64,000 bases of DNA, from the NCBI GenBank assembly GCA_023014335.1, contig JAECYW010000014.1, positions 1,940,851-2,004,850 on the forward strand. Reading direction: 5' to 3'. Source of the stretch: Galerina marginata (lineage: Eukaryota > Basidiomycota > Agaricomycetes > Agaricales > Galerinaceae). Positions 8,614 to 18,728 of the stretch are shown one piece after another. Position 1 is the first letter of the stretch; every line of letters begins with the position of its first letter. Below the pieces are notes generated by a model. That model was not told the DNA's origin. It was given only the letters and a program-made list of their open reading frames with translations, and searched no databases. The translations under genes were made by a program, and so were the position numbers.

Positions 8614-8758
8614 TTATTCCGAAATGAGTTGGTCGCAGATCAACTCATCTGAGGATAAGTCAGGTGACGTGGCAGACAGCGAGATTATGAACATTCCTCG
8701 TCTCAGGTATTACTCTGCGAATATCTTTCTGTCTGCCGCGTCGAATAAATTTCATCGC
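8614..8758 (+). repeat. Hairpin-bearing ~145-bp direct repeat, copy downstream of gag-like ORF
   Basis: Same orientation as 6608-6757 and differs by only a few bases (GACGTGG for GACGCGG in the stem). It is followed by a CCCTCCCTCCCTCCC tract (8758 onward), then by the second 130-bp block. Confidence 0.85.
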
Positions 8759-8802
8759 CCTCCCTCCCTCCCTTTTTATTCAATCATTCAGTGTGGGAGC
8801 AG

Positions 8803-8932
8803 CGTGTTTGGTTCCAAAAATTCGGACCGCACTCCCACATTCAGAGCTTGTTTGCGCTGAGAAATCGGGCGACAAGCTCTTCCCACAATCACAAGAAACA
8901 AGTTTTCTTGTGCTCTCCTTCCGAGCGACCGT
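8803..8932 (+). repeat. 130-bp block, second direct copy
   Basis: Direct duplicate of 8469-8600. It runs straight into the right inverted end of the composite insertion (TCATATAATTTCCC), which is probably the original arrangement. Confidence 0.85.
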
Positions 8933-8933
8933 G

Positions 8934-9053
8934 TCATATAATTTCCCACTTGATCAGTCATGTGATTTTCACTGGTCATGTGGTCTTCCACTGATCATGT
9001 GGATAATTACTAAATTGGGTGATGTAGGAAGAGTGCCAGCCTGATGTATCATA
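8934..9053 (-). repeat. Right inverted end of composite insertion
   Basis: Reverse complement of 3476-3598. The outermost part (9229-9256) shows only weak similarity to the left extremity (TATATGA-type motifs near both ends). Confidence 0.75.
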
Positions 9054-9069
9054 GTGCAAGGCAGTTTCC

Positions 9070-9228
9070 TATACTGTACCATTCCGACCAACTCTTCACG
9101 TCACACGTCACAATGGAAAAGCAAGTCTTTTTTTTTATTCGCCTTAAATCAAAAGAAAATTTTTGGGCCCTCTTGGCAAAAAAAAAAATTCCAAATCCAT
9201 GAAGAGTTGGTCGAAATTCTACAGTATA
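9070..9228. mobile_element. Small mariner/Tc1-like MITE
   Basis: About 159 bp starting TATACTGTACC and ending TACAGTATA, with inverted repeats of roughly 30 bp that include CGACCAACTCTTCA and TGAAGAGTTGGTCG. TA dinucleotides at both borders fit a TA target duplication. The matching position at the left end of the composite element lacks it, so it is a later insertion. The centre holds A-rich and T-rich runs and no ORF. Confidence 0.65.
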
Positions 9229-9256
9229 TCATATAGAAATGAAGCAGCCATGGCTG

Positions 9257-9944
9257 CTTTGAGCTGCACCAGCCACCATCCAGATTAGAAGCGGTTAACA
9301 AGTTCACCAAACAGATGAAAGACACACTTGAGGAAGCCAAGTCCGCACTTTCCAAAGCTAAGGACGACATGGCGTGGTATTACAATCAGCGCAGAACTCC
9401 AGCTCCGATTTACAAACCCGGAGACAAAGTGTACCTCAACGCCAGTGACATTCAGACCACCCGGCCTTCTAAAAAGTTTGCACACTGTTGCCTTGGACCC
9501 TACCTAGTGGAAAGACGCATTGGAACCAATGCCTACCGACTCCAACTTCCTGTCTCTCTAAAACGACTTCACCTGGTATTCAATGTGATCAAACTAACTC
9601 CCACTCTGGATGACCCTATTCCCAGCCGACAATCGGATCCTCCCCCACCCCCGGAACTTATTGACGGAGAGGAACACTATGAAGTTGAAGAAGTCTTAAA
9701 CAGCCGGATGTTCCGACAGAAACTCCAGTACCTAATTAAGTGGGAAGGCTATGGAACAGAACATAATTCTTGGGAGTACAAGGACAATGTTAATGCCCCA
9801 GAACTTGTCACAGAGTTCCATGCCAGAAACCCTGGGGCCCCAAGACAAATCCATGCACTGGCCTTTGGCTCCATTCCATTCCGACCCATTTCAATTATCA
9901 CCTCCGCATTGAGGCGATGCGATTCTGGAGGGGGGGGGGGTAAT
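9257..9944 (+). pseudogene. Ty3/Gypsy remnant: integrase C-terminus with chromodomain
   Basis: Continuation of the integrase at 2700-3428 after the right target duplication (9257-9264). It reads HQPPSRLEAVNKF, then the GPY/F-type C-terminal module (KFAHCCLGPYLVE, with LHLVFNVIKL) and a chromodomain (EEHYEVEEVLNSR...YLIKWEGYG...NSWEYKDNV) at roughly 9670-9800. Chromodomains of this clade tether integration to marked chromatin. The frame stays open through the polypurine tract into the LTR. Only this end and the integrase core of the polyprotein remain. Confidence 0.9.
9928..9940 (+). other. Polypurine tract of the Gypsy element
   Basis: GAG followed by a run of about ten G, ending 4 bp before the TG of the 3' LTR. 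This is the expected place and composition for the plus-strand primer site of an LTR retrotransposon. Confidence 0.8.
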
Positions 9945-10441
9945 TGTAAGGGGAACCTCATTCCAAGCTTCCGCGCTTACTTCCGCTCTGGCTCCTATTC
10001 CAAGCCCACTCTACATTCCGCCGCATCAACGCCCATAAAGTCACGTGAATCCATCTTTTCACCTTATATGGTAAAAAGATGGATTTGCACCATTCCGCCT
10101 ACCATTCTGCTTCTGCTCCACATTCCGCCGGAATAATGTCCGCAACCTTCCGCTTTCCGAGTTCCCTCACTGCACCCGGGGCTCGGAACGCATTATCTGC
10201 CATCAGACCATTTTATTTATTATTTTATTATTTACATCATACCACATTTGGACTTAGCACAGTATTTATACGGCTCACCTGCAGTGGGATCCCCATCCTT
10301 TCCTCTTTGGATCCTCTGCTAGGTGAGTTAGCTGTTAGTTTATTTACTTATTAATAAAACTAAACTTTGGATCCCCTGCTAGTCGCACTAACGTCGCCTG
10401 ACTTCCAGTCTCCGGTGTTCCGACTCGCAGTTGCCCTTACA
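9945..10441 (+). mobile_element. 3' LTR of the Gypsy element
   Basis: 497 bp starting TGTAAGGG and ending CCCTTACA, perfect 8-bp inverted termini with the canonical TG...CA ends. It contains a TATTTATAC TATA-like box (about 10264), AATAAAAC signals (about 10353), and internal near-repeats of GGATCC-CTGCTAG. It follows the polypurine tract. The matching 5' LTR is not in the window. Confidence 0.85.
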
Positions 10442-10496
10442 ACATTGTTGGCAAACATGATTTTATCTACATTATTTATGGTTGACAAGACCTGTG

Positions 10497-10690
10497 AACA
10501 TGGTCTCGAAAGGTTGGAAAGACCGGTTGCAACCAGTTGCAACCAGTCTTTGATTGGTCTGCAGGTTTTTGCGATCATGAAGGACCAAGGACCAGACTGC
10601 AGTTGCAGTCTTGACTGGTCCTAATAATTTGCGGTCCTGATTGCTTTTGGTCTGGTCTGGTCCTGGTCTTTTTCCAGTCTTGCAACTGGA
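10497..10690. repeat. Low-complexity GGTCTGGTCCTGGTC / GTTGCAACCAG region
   Basis: Short GGTC/GACC and TTGCAACC words recur in both orientations, giving many small inverted pairs. No gene is supported; the ORFs through it are by-products. Confidence 0.6.
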
Positions 10691-10706
10691 CTTCAAAACA
10701 CTAAAT

Positions 10707-10832
10707 GCAGGCCGGAAAACAAGTTCTGTTACTACATGAGAACTTGTAATTTCTATTGTCTGTGTTAGAAACCATTTCTTCCTCCTATGCAGGCCAGAAA
10801 ACAAGTTCTTGTACTATGTAAGAACTTGTAAC
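10707..10832. repeat. Two tandem fragments of the ACAAGTTCTTAC MITE end
   Basis: The motif TGCAGGCCGGAAAACAAGTT and its AAGAACTTGT partner occur twice about 90 bp apart, each a small hairpin like the inner end of the MITE copies at 1446-1844 and 3612-3962. These are probably decayed relics of further copies. Confidence 0.65.
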
Positions 10833-10837
10833 TGAGC

Positions 10838-10985
10838 ATTGGGTTCCCAATTTTCCCTCTTCAGTTTCCTGCTAGATGAGTTTAGATAGATTAGATTAGA
10901 TCACTGCATTTAATAAATTAACTCTAGTTTCCTGCTAGTTCTCTGGTTCCAATTCCAGCATCCCAGACTTTAGTTGCCCTTACAC
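10838..10985 (+). mobile_element. Fragment of an older related LTR (3' end)
   Basis: Resembles the last ~150 bp of the LTR at 9945-10441: two TTTCCTGCTAG words around an AATAAATTAA stretch, and the same ending AGTTGCCCTTACA. It is more divergent and lacks its 5' half. Confidence 0.6.
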
Positions 10986-11119
10986 CTTGCATACTTAAAA
11001 AAAGCAAGCCTAACTCAACAAGGAAGCTCAAAGGTTCCTACAAAACAAGGCAAAGTTAAATACCAGCCAAAAACCTTCAATTAACAAACAACAGAATAAC
11101 AAAACAGCATAAAACAAGC

Positions 11120-14100
11120 CTAGAGAATATTATTCCCATGAAGAGGTGTGCTTGTACGGGTATCAAGTCTTCTAATCTCCTTTTCTAGCTTTTCAAAACC
11201 ATTCTGACCACCAGAATCTCTAGTCCCACGTGCACTGTGCTTGTCAAACAGATAGGTCAGAAGATTTTTCTTCTCATCTGCAAGCCCATCAAGAAGAGCA
11301 AAAAGGTGAGTTTCATCATGAAGAACAAGCTGGGCTGCAATAATAGATGCTGCAGCTGATTCTCGTACAATGAGAGATGATTTATCATTCAGGGCCTAAG
11401 AAAAAGCAACAGATGGAATGAGACATCTGCCAAAACAGAATCATATTAAACAGAACCCACATTAATCAGAGTTGTCTTCAAACGAGGGAGTTCTTCTTCT
11501 GCAATCTCAGCAGGTAAATGCAAAATAAATTTCCCCAGAGCCATAAGACCAAAAGCATAACTTGCTGCCTTTATTTCTTCACCTTCTGGAGAAGGTGGTG
11601 GTTCAGAGTAAAACACCTTCAGGCTGGCATGCATTGTTGTCAGGCCATAGACAGGATCTATTTTGGATGTGAGTTTATCTCGTATGGCATTTGTGCCTTC
11701 AAGCACCTGAAAAAGGTGTAATTAGAGACAGAGGTTACAGGTAGCCATTGAAGCTTACATTGAGCTTGTTACAGTAACGGACATCAAGTATCAATGAGAA
11801 TAACTCTCCTTCCTTGCCTTCTAGATGTGTTGATTGGCTTTCTAGAATTTCCCATACAACAATTAGCCCATAAGCAAGCTCCTCCTCGGTCTGTTTGCAT
11901 ATTGTGAGTGATTTATCCATTCTGTGGGTGAACAGGCTTACCCGGTTTGGTTCCAAATACTTGATTAAAGCATGAAAAAATCTATCAAAGGTTTTATCTT
12001 TCTCCCAAATGTCAAGATGCAAGGTTGGAATAGAATTGGAAGGGGCTAATGGCGTCGGGCTGCTAGGATGACCACCAGAACTCAAAGAAGGTGAGGGTAG
12101 ATCCGTGCTCGAATTCTCCATACAGATTACCGCCAATCGTTTCAACGTTGCTACGCTGGCATTGCCGCAAGCCAACTCAGATATAAGATTATCAAGTTCT
12201 TCCGAAAGTGGAAGAGAAGTAGTGGACTTTGCGGACATAGCCTCTGCAAGCACTATGGAACAATTAGTCTGGGAATAAAGCTTGCTATCGATGTTAACTT
12301 ACAAACTTTCCGTTTCAGCCACCAGCCATTGTCTTGTTTTTGGTTCTGGAGGACATCCAACAAAGACGGTGATTTGCCGTTCCGTCCAGGCGTGTCCACG
12401 AAAAGAGCTGCCTGCCTCATGACAACAGACGCCCTATTGTTTGGAGTTACAGGAACAGGCTTACCGCGGTGCAGCGGAAGAGTTGCCGTTTTGGTCTTCG
12501 ACTTGTAGGTGGCATGTCCATGCCCGTTGGTACTTTTGAGGAGCAAAGGATGAATTGAAGAAAGGGGGGTCGAGCCGTCGTCGTCGGGTTCAACAAGTTC
12601 GAGCAGCCTCTCAGCAGCACTCTCCGCCTGCTCTGCTCGTGCACGCAAAGCATCTTCTACTACAGGTTGATCTGTTGCCAAATCCGATATCGAACCCGAG
12701 GAAAGTGCGTTGGATACAGAACCCGTTGGAGCCCGGTCAGAGACGGGTGATAGCGTTGGACTTTTGTTCGACTTCGAAACGGGATGCACAGGAGGATATA
12801 TTTCGAACGGGGCGGAGAAGGACATTAAATTCAATGATCCTTCGTCATCCGAATCAGTGTCTTCAGGAATAGGGACGGTTTGCGCCATTAGAAGATCATC
12901 ATCATCTTGACCAAAAACATGAGATGAAGAACGACGAGGCGCCGTGCCATCCGAAGGAGTTGACCGGCTAGGCGGTAATCTGGCGGGAAGAGCGATAGGT
13001 AGAACCTTACGCACAGCCGCGCTTGCACCTGCCAATGGAGAGGATAACCGGCGCCGTGCACCTTGATCAGACAAGGATGGTGATGCAGATCTTTCATCCT
13101 TATCAGAGCTGCCTGATGGCGTCCGGATGTGAGATGTACCAGTTACGCCAGGCCTCGTCAGGTTGACAGAAACAGCTCGGCGTGACGGTGATGTTGATGC
13201 TCTTTGCGGCGATGCCGGGCGCACCGTAGAACTTCGGGGAGATGTACTTGGCGAGCCAGCCCGCCGCGGAGCCGCTGAATACGACGCAGAGGTAGCCTGG
13301 TGACGGAGGGTTGGAGGGGCTGTGGCGATGGCCTTCGCTTTCGCTCGACTAGCAGCAATAGCAGCAGCGACACTTGACTTCTTGGTAACTTGCGGTGTGG
13401 AAGGAGGTAAAATAACTTGCAAATTTGGCTTAGGGCAGGTTTTTTCGAGTTGTTTCCGTGCAACTATATCCAAGCTTTCCAGGACGGTCTGTCCACGATC
13501 TTTCCATATGTCTTCGAACACCCAGAAGAGGGACCGGGCTGATTCCCTAACCGCAGGACTCGCATCCGCTAAAGCTCGCTTCAACGACTTTTCTAAGATC
13601 TCTAAAGTGTTTGACCCGTCGATGGCATTCTTGGACCGATGTCCATGTGTCTCGAGATAAAACTTAAGGTGTCCAACAACAAAAGCCCGTGCTTGAATGG
13701 TTTTTTCTTGAAGGGTCTGCCAGAGCAGAGGAATAACGAGCCTTGGTTGAGGGGACGTGTGTGTCAGGACTACTGTGACAGCAGCCTGAGATTGTTGAGC
13801 GGTGATCTTTTTGGTAAAACCACCCATCTTTAAGAGGTTGGTCAGTAAGACCTCACAATGAGGATCTAGAATGGGTCCCAGAGATACTGCCAATTCAACG
13901 TAAAGTAGACAGGTGTTAACAGCCACGGTCGTTCGTAGACTGGCGAGCTATAATAAAGAAGTATTAGATTGAACAGTCACATTTTGAAATGAAATCACCG
14001 TTTTTGTTGACCACTGAATAAAGCCGTCCTTCAGACCGGCTAAAAAGGGTTCGGGATAACGGAGATGCACGTCTCCTTTGAGCATCCCTCTCACTAGCTG

Positions 14101-15569
14101 TATAGCCCGTTCTCGTGCCGCCCAATTGTGTTCAGTTTCTTTGCCCTGTAATAAAAACAGAAATAAACGGCGTGGTCTGGAGAGTGAGAGAATGGAATTA
14201 ACCTCAAATGGTTTTAACATAGATGCGAACTCGGTTTCTAAATCTCGACTCGATGCAATCTACAGTAGTGTTGTGTTTAGTGAGTTGCATCCAACGAAAG
14301 GGAGGGATTCGACCCACATATACAGGCTGAATCTCCACATTTTCCGTTGTTGGGGTCGAAGGCGGGGGTGGAGAGGACATAGCTGCCCTGCTTGGAGGTC
14401 TGGTCAACTCCTTGGAGCTCGATTGGCTGACCGTTCTTGACATGCCCCCGTTAGTCTGGCTGACAAGTCTTGGTCGCTTGCCTTGTAGTGCAAGGCTTGG
14501 GGGGACGTATTCCTTCTTGCCATTAGGTGCATCGCCATTCTCAGATCCTTCGCGACTTTGAGGGTTGCTTCCAACAGAGCTATGTCCGAGCAACTTGGAA
14601 AGTACGCTATCCACTATGGTTTTCCTGACACCCTTTTTAGAGATCTCTTTCTTCAGATCTGCGCGAGCGGCATCTGTGACTCCGGGTCCGGAAAAGAGTT
14701 CGACAACCGAATGACGAGCACAATCGCGGACATGAGGGTCGGTGTCCTCCAGGCAGTCTACAAGAAGAGATAGATAGGGCCGAATGGGAAATAGGTGATG
14801 TGCACGTCGAATGTGAACAAGAGTCAAGAGCGACTAGGATATGATGGATGAGATGATAATTTAAACCTTTGAAATAGAACACACCTGTTCTCGAACTTTC
14901 CAGACCTTGCTCGCTAGGCCACTTTCCTTGAGGTACCTCTCGAATATCGAAATAGGTGGTTCAACGCCTTTACCGGACTTCGAAGACATGGCACTTCCTC
15001 CTACACACCTGAAAGCATATCCGCCAAGGAGGACGAGAGTTTCGCGTGCTTTGATTTGAGCTTTTTCTTTTTCACCCAGTCTTTCAATTACTCCTCCTGG
15101 CTGGAGAAAGGAGGACAACGCTAGACGCAAGGTCGTGGCATCAATGAAGCTTGACGGCGAGGTGGACGATGTGGATGACGAGTTTGAAAGCGGGATACTT
15201 GACGATTGCGGGCTATTTACTGGCTTGGAAATGAGAGAGGGAAGGATAACTGGTAAGGCTGATAAAGCTGCATTCGTTAAATGCAGGTTGGAGGTTCGCA
15301 GGGCCGACTTCAGGATGTTTATGAGATTCTCCGAATCAGGCACCTGGGGCAATTTGGTTTCAGTACGATGAACAGGGGACAAAATTAGAAAGAGCGAACT
15401 TCAAGACCACCGTGTTCAAACTGTGCTTGGAGCTTTGTGAGAGCGTCTACTTTCAGATCGACGTCTGTCCAAGTTGATTATTAGAAGCCAACCCAATTTG
15501 TCGAGGTATCTCACCATTAGATTTGCATTGTATCATAAGCTTCTCATAAGGCGACGTTCCCGGTTCCAT
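11120..15569 (-). CDS. CLASP-family microtubule-stabilising protein (Stu1/Cls1-like)
   Basis: About ten exons give a protein of roughly 1,300 residues. CLASPs bind microtubule plus ends and rescue them, acting in spindle and cortical arrays. The N-terminus (NDVDLKVDALTKLQ, QVPDSENLINILKSALR) is the first TOG/HEAT array. A second HEAT region spans about 14880-13480 (HNWAARERAIQLVRGML, DGFIQWSTKTLASLRTTVAV). A long Ser/Arg/Pro-rich basic linker follows (about 13400-12850), typical of the microtubule-binding part. A C-terminal helical domain ends GNNIL (stop 11120). Introns of 51-64 bp were placed at GT-AG sites. The start chosen is the ATG at 15569 (ACTATGG context); an in-frame ATG at 15713 would add 48 residues. 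Confidence 0.85.
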
Positions 15570-15826
15570 AGTCCTGGTGCTGGTGAAGTGGACAGCTGGC
15601 ACAAAGGTCCACAGCGGTGTTGACGATGCTCGAGAGGGCGAAGAAAGAAGCTTATGTGTGTAAGTACTGCCATTTGGAGACGAGCTTCTGAACCCTGACC
15701 AGTCATTTATCACGCATTTTTAAGGGCCATTGATTGGCACACTGCATAGGTATGTACTATGTAACAGAAAATTGCCATCTACATAACATGTAACATGATA
15801 TGGTTTCTTCTCTTATGATTACAGAT

Positions 15827-16361
15827 TCAAGTTATGACGTTGCCAATGTGAGGCTTCTGCACATCGGAGTGACCGAGAGATTTTCCAGGTTGAAGCTGAT
15901 CCCGAATGCGTTGTTTCTGCAACGACGATGAGGTATTGTCAACTTTGTGAAGTAAGAAAATAACACGAACGAGAACTTTCAGTTCCGGGAATCCGCCCTC
16001 CACTTTCCTGTCCCACATCAATAACGGCGCGTCTAATCCTGGGATCGACAACCAGACGCGAAAACGACCCGCAGTCTCATCCTTGTTGAGGGGAATGAGT
16101 GCAATGGAACCGATGGCCGGGGGAGGGAATGTCAAGAATAGCTCTGTCTGAACCCAGCCAGCACGGTGAAGCCTGAGTCCATTGAATCAAACGTATTCGT
16201 AGGTGGGACAAGGGATATAATACCATCGACACTGGATAGTCGCGGTGAAAACTGTATCACATCAAACTAGACCATATAATACGCACCCTGTCGCAAAATT
16301 CGATTGTCACTGTGGTCAAGGCTAGAGATTGTGGAAAGACAAAGGAGGATGGATCAGACAT
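15827..16361 (-). CDS. Rdx/SelW-like thioredoxin-fold protein with CxxC
   Basis: A small redox protein of the SelT/SelW/SelH (Rdx) family, about 115 residues from four exons. Exon 1 starts MSDPSSF and ends EFCDR. After a 54-bp intron, CRW follows, so the CDRC redox motif is assembled across a splice junction. Exon 3 gives HRAGWVQTELFLTF, then IGSIALIPL and the hallmark WDRKVEGGFPELK. The last exon gives KQRIRDQLQPGKSLGHSD, the typical family C-terminus. The motif has Cys where animal homologues carry selenocysteine. Substrates of fungal members are not established. It is divergent to pch2, with 100 bp between starts. Confidence 0.85.
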
Positions 16362-16461
16362 GAGCGCTCAGGCAACGGAATGGAGTGTCGTAACCTCATC
16401 TTGATCACGTGGTGCATGGACGCGTTGTTTGGACGCGACATCGATCTCTTCCTCGTCCTCC

Positions 16462-18303
16462 ATGACCGCTGAGGATATTGTGGGACCTGCAGACAGCCCC
16501 ATGGATGGCCGCACAAGCCGCAATAGAAAGGACGCACCAGTCACCAATCTTACCAAATGGGCGGTTCATAGTAAGCTGACCCCAGCAACTTTACTCTCCA
16601 CTGAACTGGAAATATTCACAGTTGAAGTACGCTTGAAGCCTCGGGCATCCGCTCGTTTCGACACTATCCGAAATCTTGTGCATTCCTTTGTTACCTCGCT
16701 CGAACGCATTGCCCTTCCGTCCACTCTGGATGGTTGGGAGGATGTTCCAGAGCTTGCCTCTTCTGTTGACAAAATAGTGGTGTGCGAATCGCAATGTCCT
16801 AGCCCATCCCTTACTTTGGAAGAGATGTCCCTTCAGATCTACGTCTACCAACCGTCCGACGGGGATACTTTTGAGGAGTTTTCCAATAGCTCGGGCAACA
16901 GAAACGACGATGACGACACAATGGCGGCAAGCGTCTGCGAACTTCCGAATAGAACCTACGAAGGCCTGTGGGACTCCTTGATTTATGCGGGAGATATAAA
17001 AATGAAGCTCCTCGATTACATCCATGCGACGCTCGTGTTCAGTGATGCAAACGTTGATTGTGTGTCCAAGTTCCTTCTCTATGTCTCAGGCTACTTACTC
17101 GGTTTCTAGTTAATCTGATAACGTGGAACCGTGTCGTTTTGCTCCATGGCCCTCCTGGTACTGGGAAAACTTCCCTTTGTCGTGCACTTGCCCAGAAGCT
17201 TGCTATCCGTTTATCCCACCGGTAAGATCTTTTCACATCTTTCCTACCGGCCGACTTAAGCCACATCACGAAAGATACTCGCATGCCCGTCTCCTAGAGA
17301 TTAACTCCCATTCACTCTTTTCAAAGTGGTTTTCCGAGTCCGGAAAACTGGTGCAACGGCTCTTTACAAGCATCACTGAACTAGTTGAAGAAGAGGATGG
17401 ATTCGTGGTGGTGTTAATAGGTATTGAAGTTCATATATATGCGCATTCTCGAGCTAATGAATAGCATAGATGAAGTCGAATCCCTGACAGCTGCCCGAGC
17501 AGGTGCGATGGCAGGCACAGAACCGTCTGACGGGCTTCGGGTGAGCGTCGCCGTTCATTTTCACAAATATATACTGAGCGTAATTAGGTGGTCAACGCCC
17601 TTCTCACCCAGTTGGACAAACTTAAACAACGCAAGAATGTCCTAATAATGGCGACAAGCAATCTCGTCAAGGCGATTGGTACCTGTAAATTGTGAATATA
17701 ACCTTCAGGCGTCCTCACCTTGCCACAGATACCGCTTTTGTGGACCGCGCTGATATTGTACAATACGTTGATCTTCCTTCCCGGGAAGCCATCTACGAGA
17801 TTCTTCGTTCATGTTTATGCGAGATCATGCTCAAGGGCATCATCGCGCCTGTGGTATGTGGTTCCGAGACGGGGTAGCCTCATAAAACTCATTCTTTTTC
17901 ATAGAATGTCCCAGCGCTAAAACAAGTACAGATCTATGAGCTTGTGAACAAACCGACAGGCAGGTCAGACAATCTAGATTCCCAGGATAGGTCAAAAAAT
18001 GTTGGGTTACACTTGCTAAACCTGGCAACAGAGTGTCGAGTAAATTGTTTCTTTCTGATGTCATTTTGTCTACTAAATCATGTTGCGTTTTAGGCTCAAG
18101 GCATGTCGGGACGTGCTCTACGACGGCTACCTGTTTTGGCGCTGGCGCGCTACATCGGACTTGGGAACCTGGGCGTCGTTCGGTCTGCTATTCAGAATAC
18201 CCATGCTGGACAGGATAGTCGGATTACACCTGTCGAGGTTTGGCTTGACGGGATGGAAAAAGCAGTCAAAGACCGAGCTAGCGAAGCAGAAAAGTTAATA
18301 TAA
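16462..18303 (+). CDS. PCH2: Pch2/TRIP13 AAA+ ATPase
   Basis: About seven exons encode a Pch2/TRIP13 orthologue, a hexameric AAA+ remodeller of HORMA-domain proteins in meiotic chromosome axes and the spindle checkpoint. An N-terminal domain of about 200 residues is followed by Walker A ([10 protein letters not shown], near 17150). Walker B is VVLIDEVESL, reconstructed across an intron near 17420-17468. Sensor/arginine-finger segments follow (IMATSNL, FVDRADI), and a C-terminal lid with [11 protein letters not shown]. The start is the ATG at 16462; the open frame reaches 16429 without an earlier ATG. The stop follows AEKLI at 18303. Confidence 0.9.
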
Positions 18304-18728
18304 ATGATGATTTCCAAGTCCCTTTTTCGGTATCTCATCTTCCTCCAGTTTATTGCATTGCACTTCCATTGTAACTTGAAGCCCACATCCCTGCACATTT
18401 TACTGTACCCATTATAGAACCTGTCATTCTTTGGCCAGATACAATAAGAGCAATATTTCTGTTTGCTCTTTGAATTACTGGCGAACAGCACAACGCCATC
18501 TAACGTTACTCGAAACTGTATTACAACGTGTTCGTAACGGCCGCGAAATGTACACGCATTGTCATATGCGACAGGTGGGCCGGACGTTGATGGTGGTGAC
18601 ACGCTGGGGTCGAGCACTGTACAAGTTCATCACTAGGTATGCTGATGAGCCAAAGTTGAAAGGCACTATCGAACTAAATTGCTTACCTACCATGAGTGAG
18701 CAAATGAAGGTCCAGGACCAAGCAGATG
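18304..18728. other. Intergenic region between convergent genes
   Basis: 425 bp between the 3' ends of pch2 and the PPR-like gene. Open frames here show no recognisable protein. It presumably holds the two 3' UTRs. Confidence 0.5.

Larger units (their letters stand above)
3429..9256. mobile_element. Composite 5.8-kb insertion inside the Gypsy integrase
   Basis: The insertion is bounded by the 8-bp duplication CTTTGAGC and by long inverted ends: 3476-3598 is the reverse complement of about 8934-9053. Inside, from left to right, are a MITE copy (3612-3962), the left arm of a large palindrome with a minus-strand gag-like ORF, a palindrome centre near 6142, the right arm with a plus-strand gag-like ORF, duplicated unit blocks at 8469-8932, and a small mariner-like MITE at 9070-9228. 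No transposase gene is visible within it, so it is probably non-autonomous or decayed. Assigning the outer element to a hAT-like group rests only on the 8-bp duplication. Confidence 0.7.

Noticed and set aside
8286..9044. Several 60-110-codon ORFs near the right end of the composite insertion
   Set aside because: The same amino-acid strings recur because the DNA is duplicated (8469-8600 and 8803-8932). They are repeat sequence, not genes.
3429..9256. Interpretation of the palindrome as a telomere- or centromere-type structure
   Set aside because: No telomeric TTAGGG array or satellite array is present. Target duplication and gag-like ORFs explain it as mobile DNA.
10079..10354. ORF of 91 codons in the retrotransposon end
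   Set aside because: It lies entirely in the 3' LTR and has no protein-like pattern.
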